DNA of 64,000 nt from Clostridium sp. CAG:628 (GCA_000438415.1 FR902241.1:3380-67379); one strand, 5' to 3'. Positions 34,644 to 45,300 are shown, counted from the stretch's first letter. The notes: generated from the letters alone by a model not told the origin. Numbers and translations: made by a program.

Positions 34644-34971
34644 AATTTGTAACAAGTTTACTTACTACCTTAAAAATACCACCTAACCCTTTAGTTAAAA
34701 AGTCTTCAGTTACTTCACCTAACTTAACTCCAAGATTACTTACATTATTAGAGTAATCTTTTTCTTCTTCTATATAGTCATAAATACTTACATCTTTCCC
34801 ATTACTAACATCAGTTTCAAACTTTTTCATCATCTCTTCAGTTAAATTCTTTTTATTATACGCTTTATACTCATAGTACCCTCCTAAAAAAGCATAATAA
34901 AGAGCTAAATACACGCCAAACAGTATAACAAATACTATAAATACAACATTCTTATTTTTCTTTTTAGGCAT
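34642..34971 (-). CDS. Small single-pass membrane protein after spoIIP
   Basis: 109 residues. Basic N-terminus (MPKKKNKN), one membrane helix (about 9-27) followed by a Tyr-rich stretch ('YYAFLGGYYEYKAY') and an acidic helical tail. No family recognised. It overlaps spoIIP by eight bases. In Bacillus a small protein gene (yqxA) also follows spoIIP, but I see no clear similarity. Confidence 0.65.
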   Translation of the reverse strand: MPKKKNKNVVFIVFVILFGVYLALYYAFLGGYYEYKAYNKKNLTEEMMKKFETDVSNGKDVSIYDYIEEEKDYSNNVSNLGVKLGEVTEDFLTKGLGGIFKVVSKLVTN

Positions 34972-35908
34972 TCATTTCCTCCTTAACTACACTCTCTATA
35001 ACTTTAGAAAGAATTTCCATAGTATTATTTACTTCTTCAATAGTATTATCTACTCCTCCCACTTCAATTAAAACACTTTTCCCAAACAAATTTTGATTAT
35101 ACACTCCATGAATTGGTTCTCCAGTTTTATAACTAACTCCTCTAGATAACCCTCTAAGTAAATTATTAGTTTCCATATCCAGCTTTTCAGCAAATCCAAC
35201 ATTATTATCTTTTGTAGTATGTTCAAGTCCCACCACAAAAAGCACCTTAGCATACTTTTTATCATTAATTTCTAAAACAGTACTATTTCTTCCCAAACTA
35301 TCCCTATGTATATCAAATAAATACCTAATACTAGGATACTCACTTTCTTTTAATCTAGCAAAATACTCACTTGCATGATAACTCATATTATATTTATACC
35401 CATTCTTAACTAAAAATTCTTTCATATTATTAGTTTCAACAATAGTATTAATTCCTAGATTATTTAACTTTTCCCTTAAAATATAAGAACTTATCATAAC
35501 ATTAGGTTTAACTGAATAATCAAATGTACTATTTAAACTATACTCTTCAGTTTGATGTGTATTATATAAATAAACAATAGGTTCACTCTTATTTTCATCA
35601 GGACTAGGGTCTATTACATAATTACTTTTACTAGTTAAATAATCAAACTCATCATAATATAAACTATTAAATGCTTTTAAATCATTCTTTTCAACATTCT
35701 TATTTAAAGAACTATAAATAATTTCTTTAGGACTAACAAGAAAAGAAAAATCAAGTATTTTTTTATCACTTCTAGTTATTTCACTAACTAATTTATCAAA
35801 TAATATAGTTTTATCTCTTACTATAAATATTAAAGTAAATATAAAAGATAAAACAAATATTAAAACATATACCACTTTACTCTTATTTTTAGACTTAAAC
35901 TTTCTCAT
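34964..35908 (-). CDS. spoIIP: Stage II sporulation protein P (SpoIIP-like cell wall amidase)
   Basis: 314 residues. N-terminal membrane anchor (about 11-30), then the SpoIIP domain: 'PIVYLYNTHQTEEYS' with the conserved His118, 'SYHASEYFARLKESEYPSIRYLFDIHRDS', 'VGLEHTTKDNNVGFAEKL', 'GVYNQNLFGKSVLIEVGGVDNT'. In Bacillus, SpoIIP is an amidase/endopeptidase that with SpoIID thins septal peptidoglycan during engulfment. The order rpsT/gpr-spoIIP is the same as in Bacillus. Confidence 0.93.
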   Translation of the reverse strand: MRKFKSKNKSKVVYVLIFVLSFIFTLIFIVRDKTILFDKLVSEITRSDKKILDFSFLVSPKEIIYSSLNKNVEKNDLKAFNSLYYDEFDYLTSKSNYVIDPSPDENKSEPIVYLYNTHQTEEYSLNSTFDYSVKPNVMISSYILREKLNNLGINTIVETNNMKEFLVKNGYKYNMSYHASEYFARLKESEYPSIRYLFDIHRDSLGRNSTVLEINDKKYAKVLFVVGLEHTTKDNNVGFAEKLDMETNNLLRGLSRGVSYKTGEPIHGVYNQNLFGKSVLIEVGGVDNTIEEVNNTMEILSKVIESVVKEEMNA

Positions 35909-35965
35909 ATTATCACCTAAAATAATACTACACTAAAACATATGAAAAAAAAGTCGTTTTAACGA

Positions 35966-36706
35966 CTAAAACACTCTGTTAATTGCAATTGATATAATAC
36001 TAGATAAATTACTTACCAAATCATCCACATCATTAGTACTAACTATTAAATTAGGATTCTCACTCATAATACTCTTTAAATTAATTATAGTAGGTACACC
36101 AATATTAATAACAGGTTTTTTAATACTACTCTTATCTATTACACTCATTTTATCAGAATAAGCACTTCCCGGACTAAGTCCACTTGTCGCTAGTTGTATA
36201 GTGCTACCTAATCTAGAAATATTATTTGCTTTTAAACTATCAAACACTATAACTAAATCTGTATCAGTTAAAACACTCATACTTTTTATAAAGTCTATAC
36301 TCTTAATATTAGTATTCGCTAAAACATCTTTATATATTTTGAAACTCTTATTACTAAGACTAATCTTTTCAATAATACTATTGCCAAACTTATCACATGC
36401 AAAACTCTTGTTCCCTAGTCCAACAAATAATACACTACATTTACTACTTAACTTCAAATAATCAAGTATAGACTTAATACTACTACAAATAGTATCAATG
36501 AGACACTCTAATTCACTACTTAACTTATTCTTATTGAATGTAATAGTTATATATTTACCCTTACTTTTTCCTATTTTCTTAGCTTCCTTATTATTAAGTT
36601 CAATATCACTAATACTAATATTTTCACTAACATTCACTTTACTTTGAATTTCACTAGAATTTATTAGATTTTCACCACTATCTAAAAACATCATATCTTT
36701 ATACAT
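35966..36706 (-). CDS. gpr: Spore protease GPR-like (A25 family), short
   Basis: 246 residues from the ATG at 36706 (GGGTG upstream); Bacillus GPR is about 370. Key parts remain: 'GKYITITF', 'VLFVGLGNKSFACDKFGN' with the first catalytic Asp (105), 'LVIVFDSLKA' with the second (156), then 'TIQLATSGLSPGSAYSD' and 'PVINIGVPTI'. The C-terminal third of Bacillus GPR is missing or reduced. GPR degrades small acid-soluble spore proteins at germination. Divergent from rpsT and upstream of spoIIP, as in Bacillus. Confidence 0.88.
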   Translation of the reverse strand: MYKDMMFLDSGENLINSSEIQSKVNVSENISISDIELNNKEAKKIGKSKGKYITITFNKNKLSSELECLIDTICSSIKSILDYLKLSSKCSVLFVGLGNKSFACDKFGNSIIEKISLSNKSFKIYKDVLANTNIKSIDFIKSMSVLTDTDLVIVFDSLKANNISRLGSTIQLATSGLSPGSAYSDKMSVIDKSSIKKPVINIGVPTIINLKSIMSENPNLIVSTNDVDDLVSNLSSIISIAINRVF

Positions 36707-36739
36707 TAAAATCACCCATTATTAAAATGAAGTATTTAC

Positions 36740-36768
36740 TTGCATTTTATACATATTTTTGGTAAAAT
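36740..36768 (+). promoter_or_regulatory. Promoter of rpsT
   Basis: TTGCAT (36740-36745), a 17-base spacer and TAAAAT (36763-36768), then GGAGGTG before the ATG at 36799. Confidence 0.7.
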
Positions 36769-36798
36769 TTATATGTATTTACGAAATGGAGGTGCATT

Positions 36799-37065
36799 AT
36801 GGCTAATATTAAGAGTCAAAAGAAGAGAATCATTACAAATAAAAAAGCTCAAGTATTAAATAATGACGTTAAACAATCAATGAAAACTGCTATTAAGAAA
36901 TTTGAAAAAGCTCTAAATGAAAGTGTTGAAACTGCTAATGAAAAATTAAATATTGCAGTTAAGACTATTGACAAAGCAGAAGCAAAAGGCGTTATTAAAA
37001 AGAATACAGCTGCTAGATATAAAAGTAATATAGTTAAGAAATTTAATGAAAAGAAAAACAACTAA
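36799..37065 (+). CDS. rpsT: 30S ribosomal protein S20
   Basis: 88 residues, Lys-rich helical protein: 'MANIKSQKKRIITNKKAQ', 'NNDVKQSMKTAIKKFEKAL', 'IDKAEAKGVIKKNTAARYKS'. It binds 16S rRNA early in assembly. Strong ribosome site GGAGGTG. Confidence 0.97.
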   Translation: MANIKSQKKRIITNKKAQVLNNDVKQSMKTAIKKFEKALNESVETANEKLNIAVKTIDKAEAKGVIKKNTAARYKSNIVKKFNEKKNN

Positions 37066-37087
37066 TTTAATCCTAGTTGTTTTTTTT
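37055..37087. terminator. Terminator between rpsT and smpB
   Basis: AACAACTA (37057-37064) and TAGTTGTT (37074-37081), followed by a T-run on the plus strand. A-rich sequence on the other side lets it serve smpB as well. Confidence 0.8.
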
Positions 37088-37508
37088 AATATCTATTTTC
37101 TCTTTCTAAATCTCTTTTCTTTATAGTCTCACGTTTATCATAAAGTTTTTTTCCTTTACACAAACCAAGTAGTACTTTAGCATTATTTTTTTTCATATAT
37201 ATTTTTAAAGGTATAAGTGTATAACTATCTTGTTCTAACTTTTTACTCAACTTAATAATTTCACTTTTATGAAGAAGTAACTTTCTTTCTCTTCTTTCAT
37301 CATGGTTAAAAATATTACCTTCTTCATATTTAGCAATATACATATTAATTAAATATACTTCCCCATTTTTAATTCTAGCATATGTATCTTCTATACTACA
37401 TTTCCCATTTCTAATACTTTTAATTTCAGTACCTTTAAGTTCTATACCAGCTTCCATTTCATCAATTATAAAATAGTTAAATCTAGCTTTTCTATTTAAT
37501 ATCTCCAT
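37086..37508 (-). CDS. smpB: SsrA-binding protein SmpB
   Basis: 140 residues. 'NRKARFNYFIIDEMEAGIEL' then 'GTEIKSIRNGKCSIEDTYA', 'NIFNHDERRERKLLLHKSEI', and the basic tail 'LCKGKKLYDKRETIKKRDLE' are diagnostic. It delivers tmRNA to stalled ribosomes. Its neighbours rnr and smpB are the usual trans-translation pair, with a fic gene inserted between them here. Confidence 0.97.
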   Translation of the reverse strand: MEILNRKARFNYFIIDEMEAGIELKGTEIKSIRNGKCSIEDTYARIKNGEVYLINMYIAKYEEGNIFNHDERRERKLLLHKSEIIKLSKKLEQDSYTLIPLKIYMKKNNAKVLLGLCKGKKLYDKRETIKKRDLERENRY

Positions 37509-37568
37509 ATTATCAACCTCACTAAGTAATAAAATTATAACACACTAAATATACAATAACAAGTTATT

Positions 37569-37592
37569 AAAAAAGAACATAATATTGTTCCT
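37569..37592 (-). terminator. Terminator after the fic gene
   Basis: GAACA (37575-37579) and TGTTC (37586-37590), six T on the minus strand. The stem is short. Confidence 0.6.
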
Positions 37593-38329
37593 TAATTTTC
37601 TTCTAAAAAATATTTAGCCATTTCCGTATAATTATCTTGACTATTTAAACAAGTATCAATTAAATAGCCTTTATAATTTTTAGTTTGATATTCTTTTAAG
37701 CCTCTTGCATAAAAAGCCTTATTTCTGTCTTCTATATAAAATGGAATTATATCATTATGCAAGCACTCCTTAAACATAATCATTCTTCCAACTCTTCCAT
37801 TGCCATCCTGAAAAGGATGTATTTCAAGAAATCTAACATGAAATTCTATGATATCTTCTAACGTTATATTAGTTAAGTTATGATACCACAAAAGTAAGTC
37901 TTCCATATCACTTGAAACATTGTCAGGTAAACTAGTTTCTATATTTCCTACATAATTTTTTAACTTTTTAAACTCACCAACATTAAACCAAGATTTTTCA
38001 CTTTCTGTCAAAGTCCCATCTTTTAAAATATAATGAAATTTCTTAATCATATCTATCGAAAGTTCTTCATCTACATTATCAAGCATATACTTAAATAATG
38101 TAAAATGGTTTTTAATTTCTGTTACATCTTTGATAACTATTACTTTTTCTTCATTTGCTAAAATAGTACCAGTATCATAAATGCTCTCTGTTTCTTCTAG
38201 TGTTGTTGTTGAGCCTTCTATTTTATTAGAATTATAAGCAAACAAAGTTTGAGTTTTACAATATAAATTACCACTTAAATCTAAGTTTTTTTGTTCCATT
38301 AAAGCCTTTTTAATTTTAACTACATTCAT
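37592..38329 (-). CDS. Fic-family AMPylase-like protein with internal inhibitory helix
   Basis: About 245 residues from the ATG at 38329, just past the rnr stop codon (a TTG nine codons earlier is also open). The catalytic motif is canonical, 'HPFQDGNGRVGR', with flap 'KKLKNYVGNIETSLP' upstream. The N-terminus carries 'SNKIEGSTTT', matching the autoinhibitory [S/T]xxxE[G/N] motif, so this is a self-inhibited (class II) Fic. Such enzymes transfer AMP to protein hydroxyls; the target is unknown. Unusual position between rnr and smpB. Confidence 0.9.
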   Translation of the reverse strand: MNVVKIKKALMEQKNLDLSGNLYCKTQTLFAYNSNKIEGSTTTLEETESIYDTGTILANEEKVIVIKDVTEIKNHFTLFKYMLDNVDEELSIDMIKKFHYILKDGTLTESEKSWFNVGEFKKLKNYVGNIETSLPDNVSSDMEDLLLWYHNLTNITLEDIIEFHVRFLEIHPFQDGNGRVGRMIMFKECLHNDIIPFYIEDRNKAFYARGLKEYQTKNYKGYLIDTCLNSQDNYTEMAKYFLEEN

Positions 38330-38330
38330 T

Positions 38331-40424
38331 TTATTTATCTTCTTTACTCTTATCAACTAAGATAAAATCAATATGTCTAGTCTCCTTATTAGCAGCAATA
38401 CACTTAACTCTTACTTTATCTCCAAGTCTCAAAGCAATTCTCTTCTTTCTATCAAAATAATAAGTCATCTCATCATTTAATGTATAATAATCATTAATTG
38501 TATCTAAACTAACAAATCCTTCAACATAATTACTAGTTTCAACGAAAAATCCATTTTTAAGTACAGTATCTACTATAGCATCATACTCTTCTCCAATATG
38601 ACCTTCCATATATTCAGCCATCTTCATATCTTCTACAGCATACTCACATTCATCACTTCTTCTTTCAGTCATGCTAATATGATCACATGCTTCAACTAAT
38701 CCACGACCTATTTCATTTATTGATACTCCCATATCCCATTTAAACAAAACTATCTTAATCATATAATGAAGAAGTAAATCAGAGAATCTTCTAATTGGAC
38801 TAGTTTCATGAGTATACTTTTTACTACCAAGACCAAAATGTCCAATATTATCTGTACTATAAACTGCTTTTTGCATACTTCTAAGTAACTTTCTACTTAA
38901 AATATCTTCATCCTTAACACCCTTTATCTCATTTAAAATCATTTGAATATTCTTATTACTTATATCACTATAATTAAATTTACCCTTTGTAGAATAACCC
39001 AAACTACTCATAAACTTAACAAAATCTTCTATCTTCTTAGGAGCTGGTTTAGCATGCACTCTATAAATTCCATATTCGCATTCATTAGTAAGTAAATCAA
39101 TACTTGCTTCATTACTTGCTATCATAAACTCTTCTATTAAGTTTTCACCTAAATCTTGTACTCTCTTTTTAATATCAATTACTTTACCATTTTCATCTAC
39201 TATTAACTTAATTTCATCAGATGGAAACTCAATTTCACCACGTTCTAATTTCTTTTTCTTTAACTTCTTAGAAAGTTCTAACATATTAAGTAAAGTACTT
39301 TCAAACTCTTCATACCCACTTACATGTCCACCCTTTAAAATTATATTAACATCATCATAATTCATTTTCTTTCTAGACTTTATAATACTTGGATACATTC
39401 TTTTATTAACAACATTACCATTAGTATCAAACTCTATTTCAGTAGTAACTGCACACCTTAAAACATTAGGATTTAAACTACATATTCCATTAGAAAGTTC
39501 TATTGGTAACATAGGTTCTACTTTATCAGCCATATATGTAGAATTACCTTTATTATATGCATCATTAAATATACTACTATTCCATTTAACATAGTTAGTA
39601 ACATCTGCTATACTTACATTAAGTAAATAGTTCCCATTATCAAGCATTTTTAGTCCTACAGCATCATCTATATCCTTTGTATCTTTCCCATCTATTGTAA
39701 ATATCATTTCATTACTAATATCAGTTCTACAATTATAGTCACTTTTTAATACTTCAGTAGGAAGACTCTTAACTTCATTCATAGTCTCTTCACTAAATCC
39801 AGCAGGAACATCTAACTCAGCCATTATCTTAAGAGTATCTATATCCGGGCTATTCTTATGTCCTATTTTTTTTATTACTTTAACTTTTAAAACCTTATTA
39901 TTTTCTTCAATACACTTTAACTTAACAATTTCCCCATCAACTAAACTAATATCTTTATTATAGTGTAGTTCTAATTCATAAGGATACTCTTTTAAGGGTT
40001 TAACATAAACAATACCATTATCTTCTACAATTTCTCCTAAAGGTAAATTTCTATCAAGTACTTTTTTAACTTTAGCCTCAGTACTACCAAACCTTTTAAA
40101 TATTTCACACAAACATAAGTCCCCAGTAAGTGCAGTATTCATATTTTTCTTATCTATATAGATGTCCCCATCACTTTGAAGTAAGTACCCATTTCCACTA
40201 CTAACTCTTTCTACTTTACCCTTAACATACTCATCCCCAGTTAGTTTAAACATACCCTTTTTACAACTAACGATACTCCCGTCACTCACTAGTTCATAAA
40301 GTATGTCCATAACTTCTTTAATATCCTTAACATCATAGTCTTTACTCAAATACTTAACTATTTCAATAGGATCTAACTTCTTATTACCATTCCTTTTAAA
40401 TATATTTAAAACTTTTTCTTTCAT
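38331..40424 (-). CDS. rnr: Ribonuclease R
   Basis: 697 residues. N-terminal helix-turn-helix and cold-shock domains, catalytic RNB domain with 'TIDGKDTKDIDDAVGL' (metal-binding Asp cluster) and 'SPIRRFSDLLLHYMI', and a C-terminal S1 domain ('GFFVETSNYVEGFVSLDTI') with short basic tail. 3'-5' exoribonuclease that degrades structured RNA and, with SmpB/tmRNA, non-stop mRNA. Length is normal. Confidence 0.96.
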   Translation of the reverse strand: MKEKVLNIFKRNGNKKLDPIEIVKYLSKDYDVKDIKEVMDILYELVSDGSIVSCKKGMFKLTGDEYVKGKVERVSSGNGYLLQSDGDIYIDKKNMNTALTGDLCLCEIFKRFGSTEAKVKKVLDRNLPLGEIVEDNGIVYVKPLKEYPYELELHYNKDISLVDGEIVKLKCIEENNKVLKVKVIKKIGHKNSPDIDTLKIMAELDVPAGFSEETMNEVKSLPTEVLKSDYNCRTDISNEMIFTIDGKDTKDIDDAVGLKMLDNGNYLLNVSIADVTNYVKWNSSIFNDAYNKGNSTYMADKVEPMLPIELSNGICSLNPNVLRCAVTTEIEFDTNGNVVNKRMYPSIIKSRKKMNYDDVNIILKGGHVSGYEEFESTLLNMLELSKKLKKKKLERGEIEFPSDEIKLIVDENGKVIDIKKRVQDLGENLIEEFMIASNEASIDLLTNECEYGIYRVHAKPAPKKIEDFVKFMSSLGYSTKGKFNYSDISNKNIQMILNEIKGVKDEDILSRKLLRSMQKAVYSTDNIGHFGLGSKKYTHETSPIRRFSDLLLHYMIKIVLFKWDMGVSINEIGRGLVEACDHISMTERRSDECEYAVEDMKMAEYMEGHIGEEYDAIVDTVLKNGFFVETSNYVEGFVSLDTINDYYTLNDEMTYYFDRKKRIALRLGDKVRVKCIAANKETRHIDFILVDKSKEDK

Positions 40425-40460
40425 ACTCTCTATCTCCTAGATATTATTATACTAAAAAAA

Positions 40461-40500
40461 ACAAGAAGTTTCTACATTTTATAGTAAACTTCTTGTATAA
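40461..40500 (-). terminator. Terminator of surface-protein locus 1
   Basis: Perfect 11-bp stem ACAAGAAGTTT (40461-40471) with AAACTTCTTGT (40486-40496), then seven T on the minus strand. Confidence 0.9.
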
Positions 40501-41020
40501 ACTAACAACCACTTTCAGTTTCCAAAATTGTATATGGATTAGTTGCTGAGCCATCTCCTGTACTATATAGAGTGCAAGATTTGAGAGAAATGACGGGACG
40601 CACGGAACGAGTGGTGCTGACGTAGCTTTCGTTCAAGTATGCAGCGTCGGAATCCCAGTACCAAACATACCTGTTATACCCATCCCATTCAACAGGCGAC
40701 AAGGACCACCAATTATATGATACTTTAGAACCAGCACTATTACTCATAAACCATGCATATGGAGTATTCATTGTTTTGAATGCTACTCCACCGGCAAATG
40801 CTATTTCATCTGCTGTCATTAAAGACACAGGATAAGTAAGTTTTGCACTTGTATTATTTACGCTGAATGCATCTCTTATATCTGTACAATTATATGATGG
40901 GTTTGCTTTTGCTCCTTTTGTATCCCAGTCCATTCTATAGAATGATGCGAATTTGAATAGTGATGATGGGCTTGATGCATAATTGTATGTTTGTCCTGTT
41001 CCCTCGCTTCTATCATTACA

Positions 41021-41332
41021 ATATACTGCACTTGTACTTAAGTATTTTGTATAATTTGTTAAGTTAGTTTGATACCATGAGTCAATAAACGTTTTTATTG
41101 TACTATCTGTTGTATTATTTCTTATTGTATCAAGTGATGTGTCTTCTCCGTATTTATATCCTACATATTTTGGGCAATATACTGCACTTGTACTTAGGTA
41201 TTTTGTATAATTTGTTAAATTATTTTGATACCATGAGTCAATGAACGTTTTTATTGTACTATCTGTTGTATTATTTCTTATCGTATCAAGTGATGTGTCT
41301 TCTCCGTATTTATATCCTACATATTTTGGGCC
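41021..41332 (-). repeat. In-frame tandem duplication, 156-bp unit, in surface locus 1
   Basis: Two units (41021-41176 and 41177-41332) encode near-identical 52-residue segments containing 'PKYVGYKYGEDTSLDTIRNN' and 'YTKYLSTSAVYC'. They differ at a handful of bases. Locus 2 has a single copy of the same segment. Confidence 0.9.
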
Positions 41333-41759
41333 ATCAATACTTGTGTTAAATGCACTTTTTCCTATATTACCAGTTGTTGTATCTGGACTAGTTCCTACAT
41401 AAAGTAATCTTATACTTCCGTCATGATTTGTTCTTATTATTCTCCAGTAGAAATTATATGTACTAGTACTCCATTTTGCGTTTTGATTTGTCCATTCAGC
41501 ACCTTGACTAGTGCAAAAATCTTCAGTAACAGTTTCTCCAACTCCATATTGGTCACCCAACTTACAAATCTTACTAGATAAACATTGACTTTCATTTTTA
41601 ACAGATTCTATAGATGAACCATTAAAATATAGAACAGTACTTCCGTTATAAGTACATTCATTTTTATTTGTTTTTCCAAATTTGACCCAGTTGTTTGTTG
41701 TATTTCCTGCATAGTAGTATACTTCTTTTGGTGAGTCTGTTATACCTGTTATACTTTCT

Positions 41760-41940
41760 GTTGATGTAAATAATGTTCCCGTTGTAGTTGTAGTTAAAAG
41801 TGTTGCAAAGTCATTTGTACCATTATTGTTATTACTTCTAGTATTTCTTAGTTGATTTGAATAATGTTCCTGTTGTAGTTGTAGTTAAAGGGGTTGCAAA
41901 GTCATTTGTACCATTATTGTTATTACTTCTAGTATTTCTT
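41760..41940 (-). repeat. Frame-shifting tandem duplication, 91-bp period, in surface locus 1
   Basis: Copies 41760-41849 and 41851-41940 share most of 90 bases (one extra base between them) and differ at several positions. The 91-bp step changes the reading frame, so the two halves of the locus are out of frame. Confidence 0.9.
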
Positions 41941-42374
41941 CTGTTCCCTCAGTTATAAATAGTGTTCCACTTAATTTTTTTCCCATATCTATACTTTGGT
42001 CTACACTTTCATCGTTTGCATACTTAAATTCAACTGTATAGCTTTGTGTTACTCCTACTGGAATGCTAACACTATAAGCTAGTATTTTATCTTTAGGTGC
42101 ACTTGACTTTGGCACATCTTTAAACCCAGTCATGTTGTATCCACCATTGGTACTAGTTATCTTGTATTGTAAGTATCCATTAGTTACAAAAGTATTTACT
42201 AAGTTTTGTATTACTATATTATATTTGTATGTTTCATTACTTTTATTTTCTATAGTAAATGTTTTAGTTACATTCCACTTACCTGGTTCTATATTAGTAC
42301 CACTAATACTTCCATCACTATCAGTAAATATTATTTTTAAGTCAGCACTATTAATGGTACTAATTTTAGCATTA

Positions 42375-45300
42375 TCACATAAATAAGTCAAGAGATAATT
42401 GACTACTTTCTGGCATATCATCAAGTGCACCAAGTCCTCTTAGTTTATCAATCAATGTTTGACTGACTTTTCCTCTCATTTGTAAGTCTTCAATACTTAT
42501 AAATGCACCTTTATTTCTTTCTTCAACAATTTTCTTTGCAACAACATCTCCCATTCCATCAATTGCTATAAATGGTGGAATAAGTCCTTTTTTATCAGGT
42601 GTAACTTTAAACATCAAAGCATCACTTTCAGTAATACTAATATTTGTAAAATAAAAACCTCTTTCTATCATTTCATTACACATATATAAACTTGATAATG
42701 TATCATCTTCTTTGTTAGATCTATCAAATCCTTTACTCTCCAAAAGTTCTATTTGTGCTTTTACTGAGTTTAAACCATTTTTCATTGCATTTATATCAAA
42801 TGAGTGCTCACGAATACTTAAGTAAACTCTATAGTAATATATTGGATGATATAGTTTAAACCAAGCAACTCTTATACCATTGATAACATAAGCAGCAGCA
42901 TGGGCTTTAGGAAACATGTACTTGATTTTTTCACAACTCTTTATATACCACTCTGGTACTTTATGTTCATTAAGAAGTGCCTTATATTCAACCCATTTTT
43001 CAGGTTCTTTTCCTACTTTACCTTTACGAATAAACTCACTCATTTTAAATGATTTACCTTTATCAATTCCACAAGATATAAAATAGTTCATTATATCGTC
43101 ACGACAACCAATTACCTTAGAAAATTCGCAAGTTCCATCAAGGATTAAGTCTCTAGCATTTCCATTCCAAACGTCAGTACCATGAGATAATCCTGATATT
43201 TTAATTAGATCTGCAAACTTCTGTGGTTTGATTTCTTGAAGCATGTTTATTACAAAGTTTGTACCAAATTCTGGTACACCAAGAGTACCTGAGTAACATT
43301 TAATTTGTTCTCTAGTAACTCCTAAGGCTTCAGGACTATTAAACAAGCTTATTACTCCTCTGTCATCCAAAGGAATATCATTTATATCTATTTTAACATC
43401 ATCACTTAAATACTTTAATACAGTCGGATCATCGTGTCCAAGTATATCTAGTTTAAGTACATTTTCTTCAATATCATGGAACTCAAAATGTGTTGTAAAC
43501 CAAGCAGCTTCAGTATTTTCAGCAGGATATTGGTATGGTGTAAAATCAAATACATCTTTATAGTCAGGTATAACAATAATTCCTCCAGGATGTTGTCCAC
43601 TTGTTCTTTTAATACCTGTAATACCTTTTGCAAGACGTTCAATTTCACATCTTCTCATAGTAATACCTTTGTCTTCAGCATAACCTTTAACAAAACCATA
43701 AGCAGTTTTTTCTGCAATAGTTGAAACTGTTCCAGCACGATATACATTCTTTTCACCAAACAATACTTTTGTATAGTTATGAGCTTCAGCTTGATATTCT
43801 CCACTAAAGTTAAGGTCTATATCAGGTGTTTTATCTGCATTAAATCCTAGGAATGTTTCAAACGGAATATTTTGTCCTTGTCTTTTCATAAGAGTACCAC
43901 ATTCACAAGTTCTTTCTGGTAAGTCAAATCCAGAGTCATAGTCGTTTACTAATGGAACTCCGTCTATTTCAAATAAACTTTTTTTACAATTAGGGCAAAC
44001 ATAATGTGGAGGAAGTGGATTAACTTCTGTAATACCACAGAATGTTGCAACCAACGATGATCCTACACTACCACGAGATCCTACTATATAACCATGCGCA
44101 TTTGAGTTTTCAACTAGTCTTTGTGCGATCAAATAAATAACATCGTATCCACCATTTATAATACCAGTAAGTTCTTTATCGAGTCTTGTTGCGATTATCT
44201 CCGGAAGCTCTTCACCATACAACCTATGAGCATTTCCATAAACAGTATCTTTTATTATTTGAACTGAGTTTTCCATTCTAGGCGGGTTAAGTCCAGGTTT
44301 GACAATTTCTACAGTACCAAACATATCAGCAACTTTATTAGAGTTAGTTACTACAATTTCATAAGCCTTTTCTTCAGGCAAAAAGTCAAACTCTTTTAAC
44401 ATTTCATTAGTAGTCATTAAGTATGCATTAGGTATAGTTTTAATACTTGGCTTATTTAGTGGATGTAAGCCTCCTCCAGACTGTTTAGTTCTAACAAGTA
44501 TTTCTCTATATATATTGTCTTCTGGATCAAGTGTATGCACGTCTCCTGTTGCTACAACCATTTTTCCTATCTTATCAGCACATCTTATAATTTTATTAAT
44601 TAAAGCATACAAGTCACTCTTACTAGACACTTCACCACTTTCAGCCAAGAATTCCATTATACTAGGTGGATTTATTTCTATAAAGTCATAATACTTCATT
44701 ATTTCCATTAACTCTTCTTCAGTATTTCTCTTAGCCGCTTCAAATACTTCGCCGAACACACATCCTGAACCCAAAATCAAACCTTCTCTAAATTTGTTAA
44801 GCAAACTTTTTGGTGTTCTAGGAGTTTTATAGAAATACTCAGTTGTTGCATAACTTATTATTTGAAACATATTTCTAAGTCCTATATTATTAATTGCATA
44901 ACAAGTTATATGGTAAGGTCTATTATTTTTAAAAGCTAAAGTTGGATCAACCATATTTCTTAAATCACTTATTGTTTTATAATTACTTCCTAAATTTGCT
45001 ATCATTTTCCAAAATACTAAAGCAGTTCCTTCAGCATCATAGTCAGCACGATGGTGACCCGACTCGTCAAAGTGTACTCCATATCTTTTAGACAAAGCAG
45101 TTAAATTATGTTTTGCACTATCAGGATTTTGTGCTTTACTTATTTCCATAGTATCAATTACTACATTAGAAAATTCCCCTAAATTATATTTTTTATAAGC
45201 ACTTTCCATAAATGATATATCAAATCTAGCATTTTGCGCTACCATTGGTAAATCACTAATCCATTCTTTAAATCTCTTAGTTACATTTTCTTCATTATCT

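Larger units (their letters stand above)
40502..42374 (-). pseudogene. Surface-protein locus 1: 5'-truncated, frameshifted secreted protein gene
   Basis: Two overlapping open frames read as one protein family. The upstream part (42374 to about 41940) encodes a beta-sandwich, 'SADLKIIFTDSDGSI', 'KTFTIENKSNETYKYNIVIQ', 'SQSYTVEFKYANDES'-like. The downstream part, open from about 41888 to 40502, encodes 'VYYYAGNTTNNWVKF', 'FYWRIIRTNHDGSIRLLYVG', 'SLMTADEIAFAGGVAF', 'WWSLSP' and 'RPVISLKSC', ending 'ESGC'. The C-terminal part resembles DUF6273-like extracellular modules. There is no signal peptide, promoter or ribosome site: the coding sequence starts directly at the polC stop. A 91-bp-period duplication breaks the frame near 41.85 kb. 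Transcription could only come from polC. Confidence 0.7.

Noticed and set aside
36201..36461. 86-residue plus-strand frame opposite gpr
   Set aside because: Antisense shadow of gpr, which has its catalytic residues and conserved position.
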